NCBI RefSeq assembly: GCF_016591975.1
Contig: NZ_AP024169.1
Coordinates: forward strand, 1,660,001 to 1,724,000
From: Anaeromicropila herbilytica
Lineage (GTDB): Bacteria; Bacillota; Clostridia; Lachnospirales; Lachnospiraceae
DNA: 64,000 nucleotides
Direction of reading: 5' to 3'
Of the stretch, positions 39,073 through 48,450 are shown piece by piece. Position numbers and translations under genes: made by a program. Under the pieces are notes generated by a model, which was not told the origin of the DNA, did not search any database, and worked only from the letters and a program-made list of their open reading frames with translations. Position 1 is the first letter of the stretch, and the number at the start of each line of letters is the position of its first letter.

Positions 39073-39706
39073 AAATATGATAATATGTTTTATAAAGGAG
39101 GAATTTAAAGTTGGTGGTATTAGGAATGAAATGTTTCCTATGATGACTAAGTTTGGAGTTAGAGATTACTCAGAGACAGTACATTCATTAGGGTTAAATT
39201 ACATTACAGCAATAGGGAGATGTATTGAAGAAATTGCTGCTGTTTCTGAATGTCCAGTTTATCCTCATAAAGATAATAATGTCTATAGTGAGTGTGTTGC
39301 AGAGGGATTAGAAGCATATGGAGATAAAATAAGTGAGGTAAGACCAGACTCTATATGGTTTTCAAAGGAAGATAATCGCCCAATCTTAATATGTGAATTT
39401 GAAAGATATGAAAAAAATAAAAGAAAAGACTTAAAAGTAAAAGAGAAAATAGAAAATTTACTTATTGCCTATCATCAATTAGGGGGTAATATACCTATAA
39501 TTCTGTTTGTGTATTGGAGTTATGCAGCTGAAAATCCAGGGGACATAGATGAATATATTTCTATTTTTGATAATGGATTTAGAAAAAGTAATGGTATTTA
39601 TATCCCAGGAATAAATGGAGTAAAGACGGCCTATTTAATTTATAGATGTGTTGCGACTGGAAGCAGTGAAAATCTTAGATTAAACCAATGGGTAGAGGTA
39701 GGATAG
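39065..39706 (+). CDS. PD-(D/E)XK-like restriction-endonuclease-fold protein
   Basis: This 213-aa protein has a core RPDSIWF...ILICEFERYEK, with Asp95, Glu111 and Glu113 as D...ExE candidates, a permitted variation of the PD-(D/E)XK site. The remainder is alpha/beta and consistent with that fold. It overlaps the HerA gene by 8 bp and precedes the kinase gene by 3 bp. Partnership with HerA is likely but inferred. Confidence 0.62.
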   Translation: MNKNMIICFIKEEFKVGGIRNEMFPMMTKFGVRDYSETVHSLGLNYITAIGRCIEEIAAVSECPVYPHKDNNVYSECVAEGLEAYGDKISEVRPDSIWFSKEDNRPILICEFERYEKNKRKDLKVKEKIENLLIAYHQLGGNIPIILFVYWSYAAENPGDIDEYISIFDNGFRKSNGIYIPGINGVKTAYLIYRCVATGSSENLRLNQWVEVG

Positions 39707-39709
39707 ACT

Positions 39710-41167
39710 ATGAAGAAAAAAGCAGTAAGTTTCCAAGCTCAGATTGATACTAATATTGGTAATAAATATTTGTTAAAAGAGTTTATAGATGAAGGTTCCT
39801 TTGGAGCAGTATGGAACGCTATAAATCTTGAAAGTAATGAGATTGTAGCATTAAAAATACCAAAGGATCAGGAACGTGGAGATAATACTTTATCTGAGGG
39901 AAAAGAATTTATTGGAAGTTGTCATAAGAATGTAGTAAAAATCAATTGGATGGGACGAATAGATGGATTATTTTTAATTGAGATGGAATATTTTAATGGA
40001 CATAAATTATCAGATGAACTTAGTGAAACAGGGTTTAAAAGTCCAAGAACCTTTGAGGAAATATATAAGTTGTTTTTACAGATACTTGATGGAGTAGAAT
40101 ATATACATTCAAAAAATATATGCCATGGAGATATCAAACCACAAAATATATTAACTGATGGGAAAATAGTTAAAATAACGGATTTTGGAACAAGTAAATT
40201 AATAGAGGATTTATTTATAAAGACAATTGATGGTGGAGGGACATGGGCTTATATGTCTCCAGAAGTAGCAGGTTCAAATAAGAGATATTTAAATTCTGAT
40301 ATATATGCATTAGGGGTGTTACTATATAAGTTTCTTACAGGTAGAACCCCACATGAAACTGCAAACCAGTTAATAAACAATATTCCATATCCAAGGCCAA
40401 GAGAAATAAATGATAATATATCACCTGCTGTTGAAGATGTTATTTTGAAATTACTAAAAAGAGATCCAGAAGAACGATATAAAAATGTGTTTGAAGTTAA
40501 AAGAGACCTAGAGAATACTTTTAATGAAAATAATAACTTAATATACTATAGTAAAAATGTTAAACAAGAGACTTATGAGAAAGACTGGATTGAGGGTGTA
40601 ATAGGTTTTTATAAAAATAGTGAATATGGTAATGCTGAGTTGATGCTTAGAAGTGAATATGAAAATGGTAACAGATCACAAGATATCTTATACCATATGG
40701 CATATACCTACTATAAACAAGGTAGGTTCTTCGATGGTGTGGATACTTTAAAAAGAGTTGAGCTGAGCAAGGTTGAGGAAATTAGAAAAAATGCATTTGA
40801 AGATGATTTATTATATTTAAAAGGAAGAATATTTTTTGAACTAAAAAAATATGATGAAGTCATTAAGTGTTATATAAAACTTAAAGAAAGAAATTCAGAA
40901 AATTTAGATTACAGATATAAACTTGCATGTGCTTATGGTTTGAATAATGAGCAGGAAGCAGCCATAGAGATATTAGAAGAAATAAATATACAAACTCCTG
41001 GTATGCTTTGTATAGTAAAGAAACTTGGACATGCTTATGATCAAATGAAGGAATATAAAAAAGCAAGAGCTTTTTTATATTTTGCTTTAAGACTCAATCC
41101 TGATGATAAAATTATAAGAAGAAGATTGGATGAGTATGACAAGTATTTTACACTTTTGGGATATTAA
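39710..41167 (+). CDS. Ser/Thr protein kinase with C-terminal TPR repeats
   Basis: This 485-aa protein has a complete Hanks-type kinase (about 17-270): glycine loop EGSFGAVW, Lys49 in VALKIP, catalytic HGDIKPQN with Asp141, DFG with Asp158 and a SPE segment. Residues about 280-475 are TPR-like helical repeats. There is no membrane helix or PASTA domain, unlike PrkC-type kinases, so a cytoplasmic sensing role is likely. A kinase is one of the components reported for MADS. This is the last intact gene of the packed operon. Confidence 0.92.
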   Translation: MKKKAVSFQAQIDTNIGNKYLLKEFIDEGSFGAVWNAINLESNEIVALKIPKDQERGDNTLSEGKEFIGSCHKNVVKINWMGRIDGLFLIEMEYFNGHKLSDELSETGFKSPRTFEEIYKLFLQILDGVEYIHSKNICHGDIKPQNILTDGKIVKITDFGTSKLIEDLFIKTIDGGGTWAYMSPEVAGSNKRYLNSDIYALGVLLYKFLTGRTPHETANQLINNIPYPRPREINDNISPAVEDVILKLLKRDPEERYKNVFEVKRDLENTFNENNNLIYYSKNVKQETYEKDWIEGVIGFYKNSEYGNAELMLRSEYENGNRSQDILYHMAYTYYKQGRFFDGVDTLKRVELSKVEEIRKNAFEDDLLYLKGRIFFELKKYDEVIKCYIKLKERNSENLDYRYKLACAYGLNNEQEAAIEILEEINIQTPGMLCIVKKLGHAYDQMKEYKKARAFLYFALRLNPDDKIIRRRLDEYDKYFTLLGY

Positions 41168-41223
41168 TACATGTATGTTTGTAAGCTCCAAATAATCTAC
41201 CCGTTTAGACTCTAGCAGATTTT

Positions 41224-41573
41224 GTGTTAAAAGAACGACTTGATAAAGTTGTTAATCCGCTTACAAAAAAATATTTAAAAGAAGTAATAACAAGTTATAA
41301 TAGTGGTCAGTACAGAACAGCTATAGATACAGAGAAATGTGTAGCCTCTGGATACTATAGCATTCCTATAATATTTATAATGGGAACTGTAATTGAATTT
41401 AAGAAAGTGGTGAGATATTGGAAGAAGAACGACTTATCAAGATTTCAAAGAATCTTTCAGAAGAAGAGATAATAGAACTATTAAATAAAAATGCATACTA
41501 TTATATTCATATTAAAATGTTTGTGAGGATGGAAACAGATGATGAGAAATCACTTATTATTAAAAGAATTTAA
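41224..41573 (+). pseudogene. Frameshifted remnant between the kinase and CHAT genes
   Basis: A GTG-started frame gives LKERLDKVVNPLTKKYLKEV and continues to 41472 with odd composition. From about 41412 another frame (EILEEERLIKISKNLSEEEI onwards) reads well to a TAA at 41571. The two halves look like the N- and C-terminal pieces of one decayed helical protein. The start has no ribosome-binding site. Its end overlaps the CHAT start by 35 bp. Confidence 0.4.
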
Positions 41574-44500
41574 TTTAAAATTTAAATATGACATGCAATT
41601 ATCCTCTGAATTAATTATTGGCTGTACACTTTTGCTGATGTTTTATAAAAGTTCTGAAAAAAAAATAGTTAATATTTACGTTTTAAGTAGGATGCAAGTA
41701 AAAGATATTTATAAAGAATTACCCTTTGAAGTTAATGTGGTGTTGGATGAATATAATTTTAAAAGAAATATTAAGAAAATAGATACACAAACTTTGCAAG
41801 ATATTTATGATTTTTGTAATGAGCACATCCTAAATGAAACATCCTCTTTCTTTGGTATTTTAAAAATTTTGTTAATTGATTTTGATTGGCTCAATACAAA
41901 AATTGAACAGGATAAAATTGATAAATGTATTTCAGCGCTTAATTTATTAAATTTGCGTCAGTTTAAAGAGCTTCTATTGTTTTCAGATAAATTTAATAAT
42001 ACTACGATATCAGAGTTACTCACTTTGTTATTATATATAGGTAATTTCGATAAAATTCATATCATTTGCTTCGATAATACTTTATTTGATTATGATGTTA
42101 GTGTAAATAAAATAATAAAAGCATTGTTACAAGATTTAGAAATGACTGAAAGTGAATTACGAGAGATTGTGACCACTAATATAATTGAGATTAATCACCC
42201 ACATATGAACTTTGATTTTCTTGATAACTTTATCCTGAATAATTGTGAAAATCAGTTTATAATGGTTATTGGTATTAATAGATTTATAAGCTATAAAAAA
42301 ACAAGTGATATTACAGTTAATATTATGGACTCTCAACTTCAACTCCATCATTCGGAAAATATAGACTGGGTTAATTTTGTAAATCACTTAGATAAATTAT
42401 TTTCCTATGTAAATGGGAAAAGTAGTTGGTTGACAGTGGTGTATAATGATGAAAATCTTATTGATAGGGCAGTGGAAATTGTAACTGAGTTATCATTTGA
42501 TCTAAAAACTTTTGATATTGCAGCCGATCACTTTACATATACTGATAGCGATAGAAATATTTTATATAACAAGTTATTTGAACAAATTGAATTAAATAAC
42601 GAATGTGACTTTCTCAACTTAATTGAGAAAAATAAATCAAGTATTTCAGACGAACACATTGTTAAGTTAAATTCATATTTTCATTTGGCAAATAACGATT
42701 ACATTAATGCAATATATGCGCTTGAAACATTACCAGACGATTCAAATCTTGCGAACAAATTCTTATTAGGTACTCTTTATAATAGGACAGGCTGTACAGA
42801 TAAAGCTTTTTCTTTATACCAGGATATATACAGCAAGGATAAATTTTATCCAAATCTAATCAATGAGATAATACTGTCATTGGAACATTGTGGTGATGAG
42901 ATCAAATTATTCGAATGGATTGAAAAAGGTCTTGAACTCAATCCAGATGATATTTTGGTTCTAACCCACTTAGGAAACTATTATTCAAGAAATGCTATGT
43001 ACTTAAAAGCAGCTAAAACTTGGGCTAAGCTCTATGAATTAACATATGAACCTTTCAATAATCTTCTTAGAGAAATAAATATTTTATTAAGTGACATTAA
43101 AAACACATCAATGGAAATTATAAAACTTTGGTTGGACGAAAAAATTGTTCAATACGCTCAGTTTAAAGATGAAATATATTATAGGATAGGTTTGATAATC
43201 TACGACGAAAAGCGTAAAGATGATTCTCTTCCATTCTTTGAAAAGGTAATTTCAAAATTTGATAATAGTATTACGTATAATACATCATTGAAAATAGTTG
43301 AATTACACCACAGGAAGTGTTTTAGATTTACTAAAAAGGAAATATCTGATCAAGAAGCTTTAGGTTTTATAGAAGTACTTATAAATAATATCGTTACTCT
43401 TACATATGGTTCAAAGACTGTTTATATTTGGAGCAAATATATTGAAAATACTTACTCATATAGCACTTGGAAGAAATATTTAAATGAACTATTATTTAAG
43501 TATTTGTGTATTTGGGAAGAAAAAGTTTTTGATGACGATCATAATAAAACGATACTAAATATAAATGAAAATTCAGAATTAGAAAGTAAATTTGAAATAA
43601 TTGGAAAAATGTATATGCCCAATTTAGAAAGCTGTAGTCTAGATGAAAGATTACTATTAATGTTGGTACAAGCGCAGACCGAGGCATCAAAAGGTAATCT
43701 TCAAATGTCTAATGACGTAGCATTTACTTTTTTTAAACTATCCCATGATCTAAATAATGAATATAAGAATGTTGCAATTTCTTTTGGTCTATTATCTTGG
43801 TCGAATACTTGTTTTAAAATTGGTGCGGTAGTAGAAGGTATACTTTCATTCATCGCAGCAATGAATCAAGGTATAAATATTAATGAATATTATCTTGCAA
43901 TGAAATTTTATATGATTAATATTTTTGAATATTTATATGATTCATCTAACGATTTATTTCTAAATTCAGAACAAAAGAAATTGTTAGAAAGATATTTTAC
44001 TTTACTTGATTATCCGAAAAGCTTATTTTTCTCTATTACTAAAGAATATGATAAAGTATTAGAGGTAGAGTCCAAAGAAATAACTAATTTTATAAATCTG
44101 AAGAAAAAATTCAATACTCAATTAATTATTAATTTTAAAGATAATGATTTCAATTATATTTTGCATATAGATAATCTCATAAATTCTTACTTTATGAGCG
44201 GGAACATAAAAAATGCAATATTTTATATTGATACATTCTATTCAACTTTACTGTTAAACCTGTCTGAACATCAAGATGTACTTCATAAATTTGTAATTAG
44301 ATGGGCTGAAATATATGCTATGGACTCTAATTTTGATAAATCAATTGAATTACTTTCACAGGCTGTAGATGCAATCGAAAAATTGCGTAGAGTATCTCAT
44401 AAATCAGAACGGTCGTTTTTAGGAAGTGAGCTAGACAAAACTTATAGAAAAATTTTATTATTGCTATGTAGAAAAAATGGTAGCAAGAAGGATTTTGTAT

Positions 44501-45777
44501 TGAATCTATCATGTGTTAACGCAATTATAAATTTAATACCAAAATCAATAATTGAACAGAAATATCAAAACTATACAGTTTTTCTTAATGATGATTTAAT
44601 TGTTAAGGAAAAACGATACAACCAATTATTTAATATCATTGAAAATATGAATAATAAAACATTAAGCAATCCAAATTACAAAGAAAAAGTTGAAGAATTT
44701 TTATTTCTCAAAGATATACTTGAAAAAAATCATCCAAACTATAAACCATTGCCTACTTATTGCTTAATAAATAATACTGAAAACAATAGTTTTTTATCCA
44801 TTAGTGCCAAATTAGAAGAAGGAGAAATATTCTACAGAAATGTTTTAGTTGGAGAATTTATTCTTCATGTTACAGTAACAAATCACATGCAACAGGTTGT
44901 AACTGAAAAAATTGACTTATCTATGCTCTCAATACTTCAAAAAAAATTAGATAATTTTATAAATGCGAGCATATATGAATTGGAAAAGGAAGTAGAGACT
45001 GAATATACGGATCTTTTTGAGGAGATATCTTGTACACTATTTAAACCACTTATTGAACAGTTGGTTGATTTTTCAACACTTTATTACATGCCAGATTTGA
45101 CGCTGACTCACATTACGCCTAACTTTTTAAGGACAAAAGGTAAGTGGATTATAGAAACTTTGAATAACATTGAGCTGGTTATAGACTATAATGATATTGG
45201 AAAAACCAAATTTAATACTTCGCAAGAAACGGAGTGTAATTATTTTGTATCGGATTCTTCAATCGGATTATTACCATCAATTAAAAAAACTTTATCTAGT
45301 ATAGGCTATTTCAAGGAAGTATTGCCACGAAGCGGGAATATAATTGTTGACAAGCAATTAAAAACATTTGTACTTGCTGCACATGGAATTTCCAACCAAT
45401 TTGGCGAGGAATACTATGGTGCAAAGAATATATCACTATCTAAAAAAAAGCAAGTAGATTTATCAGAGTTTATCAATATTTATTCAAATATTGATAATAT
45501 GATAGTACTTGCATGTAGTGGGGGTACACCTACTGAAGATAGAATAGAGTGTGATAATGGTGTTTGGGCCTCTTTATTTAATAAAGATATTAAGTTTATA
45601 CTTTACTGTAAATGGGATGTCTCCACAAAACATACAAATCTTATGTTGTCAGAAATTCTGGGTTTTATGAATAATTCAGATGTATTATTAAGTGAAGCGT
45701 TAATAAAAGCTCAGAGAAACTTTACTTCTATCAATCCTGTTCTTTGGGCTGGATTGGAAGTGTGGAAAAATCAATAA
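41539..45777 (+). CDS. TPR-CHAT caspase-like protease (1412 aa)
   Basis: The C-terminal ~250 residues form a CHAT (clan CD) peptidase, with catalytic His1282 in LAAHGIS and Cys1326 in VLACSGG. The conserved end WAGLEVW is also present. The central region (about 360-1090) holds TPR-like helical repeats, and the first 300 residues are unassigned alpha/beta sequence. TPR-CHAT proteases act as triggered effectors in other systems, for example with the type III-E CRISPR effector (Craspase) or against gasdermins. No gasdermin or CRISPR partner gene is seen here. GAGG precedes the ATG pair. Confidence 0.85.
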   Translation: MMRNHLLLKEFNLKFKYDMQLSSELIIGCTLLLMFYKSSEKKIVNIYVLSRMQVKDIYKELPFEVNVVLDEYNFKRNIKKIDTQTLQDIYDFCNEHILNETSSFFGILKILLIDFDWLNTKIEQDKIDKCISALNLLNLRQFKELLLFSDKFNNTTISELLTLLLYIGNFDKIHIICFDNTLFDYDVSVNKIIKALLQDLEMTESELREIVTTNIIEINHPHMNFDFLDNFILNNCENQFIMVIGINRFISYKKTSDITVNIMDSQLQLHHSENIDWVNFVNHLDKLFSYVNGKSSWLTVVYNDENLIDRAVEIVTELSFDLKTFDIAADHFTYTDSDRNILYNKLFEQIELNNECDFLNLIEKNKSSISDEHIVKLNSYFHLANNDYINAIYALETLPDDSNLANKFLLGTLYNRTGCTDKAFSLYQDIYSKDKFYPNLINEIILSLEHCGDEIKLFEWIEKGLELNPDDILVLTHLGNYYSRNAMYLKAAKTWAKLYELTYEPFNNLLREINILLSDIKNTSMEIIKLWLDEKIVQYAQFKDEIYYRIGLIIYDEKRKDDSLPFFEKVISKFDNSITYNTSLKIVELHHRKCFRFTKKEISDQEALGFIEVLINNIVTLTYGSKTVYIWSKYIENTYSYSTWKKYLNELLFKYLCIWEEKVFDDDHNKTILNINENSELESKFEIIGKMYMPNLESCSLDERLLLMLVQAQTEASKGNLQMSNDVAFTFFKLSHDLNNEYKNVAISFGLLSWSNTCFKIGAVVEGILSFIAAMNQGININEYYLAMKFYMINIFEYLYDSSNDLFLNSEQKKLLERYFTLLDYPKSLFFSITKEYDKVLEVESKEITNFINLKKKFNTQLIINFKDNDFNYILHIDNLINSYFMSGNIKNAIFYIDTFYSTLLLNLSEHQDVLHKFVIRWAEIYAMDSNFDKSIELLSQAVDAIEKLRRVSHKSERSFLGSELDKTYRKILLLLCRKNGSKKDFVLNLSCVNAIINLIPKSIIEQKYQNYTVFLNDDLIVKEKRYNQLFNIIENMNNKTLSNPNYKEKVEEFLFLKDILEKNHPNYKPLPTYCLINNTENNSFLSISAKLEEGEIFYRNVLVGEFILHVTVTNHMQQVVTEKIDLSMLSILQKKLDNFINASIYELEKEVETEYTDLFEEISCTLFKPLIEQLVDFSTLYYMPDLTLTHITPNFLRTKGKWIIETLNNIELVIDYNDIGKTKFNTSQETECNYFVSDSSIGLLPSIKKTLSSIGYFKEVLPRSGNIIVDKQLKTFVLAAHGISNQFGEEYYGAKNISLSKKKQVDLSEFINIYSNIDNMIVLACSGGTPTEDRIECDNGVWASLFNKDIKFILYCKWDVSTKHTNLMLSEILGFMNNSDVLLSEALIKAQRNFTSINPVLWAGLEVWKNQ

Positions 45778-46008
45778 TAACATCCCTTTAAACAAAAATT
45801 TATTTTGGAAAAACAATTTTTCAAAAATTATGCGTATACAAAATAAATGTATTCGTTAATCAAACAATATTTATGGGAACTCTAAGTAATTATGACGGTT
45901 ATCCATATAACGGAAGAGCGGGTTTTGTCTAGAAAGCCATGGTATTAACTGAACATCATAGCTCAAGGATTGGATTTTACAGCTGCTTGTAATTTATTAG
46001 TAGTATCT

Positions 46009-46361
46009 TGCGTACCATGCCCAGATATATCAACGCTCGGAATTAATTGTTGACGTTCCATAAAATCAGTCGTCTTTAAAGCTTTATTAATATCGTCCCT
46101 GGTATACAAAGTACCCGTAACATATCCTTTTGGAGGATTACCTGGAATTGTCTGATTCCACAGATAAGCAATTCTTGTAGTCCCATCTAGATTGATGAAA
46201 TCCGGATGGGAATAGTCAATACCAGAATCAATGGTACAGCCCGGACTTCTGGTGGTAAATCTAAGGCAAGGTTAAGTTGATTTCCTATTTTCTGACTATC
46301 CAAATATATGCTCCTAATAGAATGATTAGTATATTGTATGTATCTATTATGGTTTGAATAC
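46009..46361 (-). pseudogene. Doubly deleted copy of the S8 protease 5' region
   Basis: Bases 46009-46240 match 20107-20338 of the intact protease almost exactly. The next bases match 20646-20769, so about 305 bp are missing internally. The match includes the TTG start region and the AGGAG leader and stops abruptly at ...GGTTTGAATAC in both copies. The C-terminal coding region is absent. Just before it (45871-45975) a decayed frame reading GTLSNYDGYPYNGRAGFV may be a remnant of a trypsin-like protease. This copy and the intact gene are direct repeats flanking the 25-kb island. Confidence 0.85.
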
Positions 46362-46364
46362 ATA

Positions 46365-46440
46365 GGCGATGTAAAAGTTTCAATCATGGTAATTTATATA
46401 TTGTTCGGCTTAAATATATCGAGTATCATATAGAATTTTT
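46365..46440. repeat. Dispersed ~90-bp repeat, copy 2
   Basis: GGCGATGTAAAAGTTTC leads into the same core as the copies at 23 and 48367, with more divergence in the tail. It starts 3 bp after the protease fragment ends. Confidence 0.6.
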
Positions 46441-46514
46441 AACTGCAAGTTTGTTTTATTAAAAACTTGTAATAATATATAAGAAAACAATAATATTATA
46501 TGAAAATATAAATT

Positions 46515-46543
46515 TTGACACATAACATCAAATACATTATAAT
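46515..46543 (+). promoter_or_regulatory. Consensus sigma-A promoter, probably for msrA
   Basis: TTGACA and TATAAT are exact and are separated by 17 bp. Transcription would start near 46550, leaving a leader of about 190 nt before msrA. The leader contains a CGCC/GGCG mini-hairpin at 46609 and a 31-codon frame at 46614-46709 without a clear ribosome-binding site. Confidence 0.65.
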
Positions 46544-46738
46544 GCCTATATGAATATAAACTGATAAGTTTAGTATGATATATTAAATTATACCCGTGAT
46601 TTAGATATCGCCTATGGCGACAGATGGGGCTAATGCAGAAGAACATACAATTCACACGTTGAATCTAGTCTGTGAGCAAGTCGTGCGCATGGACGCAAGT
46701 ATGTATTAAAAACGATTGAAAGGAATGGGAAGAGAAAG

Positions 46739-47269
46739 ATGGATCAAACAGTTAAAAAAGGATACAAGGATATCTATTTAGCAGGAGGATGCTTTTGGGG
46801 AGTTGAGAAATATTTTGCCTTGATCAAAGGAGTTAAGAATACAGAAGTAGGTTATGCAAATGGAAATACGGAAAATCCTACATATCAAGAGGTATGCAAA
46901 AATAACACTGGTCATGCAGAAACAGTAAAAGTAACTTATGATTCCGCGGAGGTTTCGTTAGATTTTATCTTAAATATGTATTATGATGTCATTGATCCTA
47001 CCTCGGTAAATAAACAAGGTGGAGATGAAGGTATTCAATATAGAACAGGAATCTATTTTACAGAAGAAGAGGATGGTAAAGTAATTCTCAATTCAATCGC
47101 AAGATTAAGTGAAAAATATAATGAGCCAATTAGAGTAGAAGTGTTGCCTTTAGAGAACTTCTATCTAGCAGAAGAATATCACCAAAATTATTTGGATAAG
47201 AACCCTACTGGATATTGCCATATTGGAGCTCATAAGTTTGATAATGCTCGTAAAACAAATGAGAATTAA
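46739..47269 (+). CDS. msrA: Peptide-methionine (S)-S-oxide reductase MsrA
   Basis: This 176-aa enzyme has the catalytic GGCFWG motif with Cys18 and the conserved YANGNTENPTYQEVC and GHAE segments. It reduces methionine-S-sulfoxide in proteins using thioredoxin equivalents in the cytoplasm. No MsrB domain or gene is adjacent. It is preceded by a near-ideal promoter with a long leader. Confidence 0.95.
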   Translation: MDQTVKKGYKDIYLAGGCFWGVEKYFALIKGVKNTEVGYANGNTENPTYQEVCKNNTGHAETVKVTYDSAEVSLDFILNMYYDVIDPTSVNKQGGDEGIQYRTGIYFTEEEDGKVILNSIARLSEKYNEPIRVEVLPLENFYLAEEYHQNYLDKNPTGYCHIGAHKFDNARKTNEN

Positions 47270-47361
47270 TAGGAAATACAACAAGTAATTACCATAGTAA
47301 GGATATACTAAGTGTGAAAACCTAATCTTGTAAATCGGAGTGTAACCTAAGGAGGTTAACA

Positions 47362-48243
47362 ATGAAGAATAAATCTAGATTAGTTATAATAACTTTGTTA
47401 TTAATTACATTATGTAGTGTTTCAAGCTTGGAAAATGGTGTAACAATTGCCTCTGCTGCTATGAATTATTCAAGTACTGCTGTTTTGGTCAAACCAACAT
47501 TTACGACTACTAATCGTACTAGTAAAAGTGTAACATTAAAGATTGACAATGTGAATGGTGCTACAGGATATCGAATTTATCGATCCTATGCAAAGAATAA
47601 GAAGTTTGTATTTGTAGGATCAACGATGGATGAAACTTTCGTTGATAAAAAAATAACCGCAACGGGAACTTATTATTATAAGGTTAGAGCTTATTATTCT
47701 TTACATGCTAGAAAAGTATATAGTTCCTTTTCGGATGTTCAGCATGTTGCAGCTTATGTGAAAGTGAATACAACTAATCTAAATGCAACTAATCAAGTAA
47801 AGAGTACACGAAATAGTGTAGGAACAAATAGTACAACGAATCAAGCAAATCAGACTTCACCTGTAACTAAACCAGCATTCGCACAACAAGTATTAGATTT
47901 AATTAATGCAGAACGTAGTAAACAAGGTTTAAAACCACTTGCGACAAATAATAATATAACAGGTGCAGCTAATGTTAGAGCAAAAGAAATTGTAACTAGT
48001 TTCTCTCACACTAGACCAAATGGTGCTTCACCATTCACAGCATTACAAGACTATAATATTAAATATAGTACAGCTGGGGAAAATATAGCATATGGACAGC
48101 CAACACCTCAAGCGGTGGTTACTGCTTGGATGAACTCTCCAGGTCATCGTGCTAATATTATGAATGGTTCTTTTGGTAACGTTGGAATTGGAACTTATGT
48201 TAAAAATGGTACCATTTATTGGACGCAGTTATTTACAAACTAA
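47362..48243 (+). CDS. Secreted CAP-domain protein with Fn3-like domain
   Basis: This 293-aa protein has a signal peptide (about 1-32, basic start then a hydrophobic stretch ending ASA). A fibronectin-III-like domain follows (about 48-130, with ATGYRIYRSY and YYYKVRAYY). A low-complexity Asn/Thr linker comes next, then a CAP/SCP domain (about 170-293, with VLDLINAERSKQGL and WMNSPGHRANIM). Clostridial CAP proteins are secreted and their molecular role is largely unknown. AAGGAGG precedes the ATG, and a strong terminator follows. Confidence 0.9.
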   Translation: MKNKSRLVIITLLLITLCSVSSLENGVTIASAAMNYSSTAVLVKPTFTTTNRTSKSVTLKIDNVNGATGYRIYRSYAKNKKFVFVGSTMDETFVDKKITATGTYYYKVRAYYSLHARKVYSSFSDVQHVAAYVKVNTTNLNATNQVKSTRNSVGTNSTTNQANQTSPVTKPAFAQQVLDLINAERSKQGLKPLATNNNITGAANVRAKEIVTSFSHTRPNGASPFTALQDYNIKYSTAGENIAYGQPTPQAVVTAWMNSPGHRANIMNGSFGNVGIGTYVKNGTIYWTQLFTN

Positions 48244-48327
48244 AACATTTATTATCATGCGTTAATGAATAGTAAAGTGAATTATTATGGTAGACACTCT
48301 GATTATTACAATAGAATAAGAGGTATT

Positions 48328-48366
48328 AAGCCAATAAGATATAAGAATGTCTTATTGGCTTTTTTC
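48328..48366 (+). terminator. Rho-independent terminator after the CAP-domain gene
   Basis: A perfect 12-bp stem (AAGCCAATAAGA and complement) with a short loop is followed by TTTTTT. The dispersed repeat begins immediately after it. Confidence 0.85.
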
Positions 48367-48450
48367 GGCGATTTAAAAGTTTCAATCATGGTAATTAATA
48401 TTCTGTTTCGACTGAATTTATGAAGTATAGTATAGATTGTAAAATGGGAA
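48367..48450. repeat. Dispersed ~90-bp repeat, copy 3
   Basis: GGCGATTTAAAAGTTTCAAT leads into the shared core and tail. It lies 3' of a terminator, as copy 1 lies 5' of one. The rest of the gap (48451-48638) holds only the leader of the next gene. Confidence 0.6.

Noticed and set aside
24368..41167. BREX or DISARM locus
   Set aside because: No PglZ phosphatase, BrxL protease or DrmABC proteins are seen. The large NTPase alone is not sufficient.
41539..45777. Gasdermin or type III-E CRISPR module
   Set aside because: No gasdermin-like, Cas or repeat sequence was found near the CHAT gene.
46187..46387. 66-residue minus-strand frame
   Set aside because: It only reads through the protease fragment and the dispersed repeat, with a frameshifted end.
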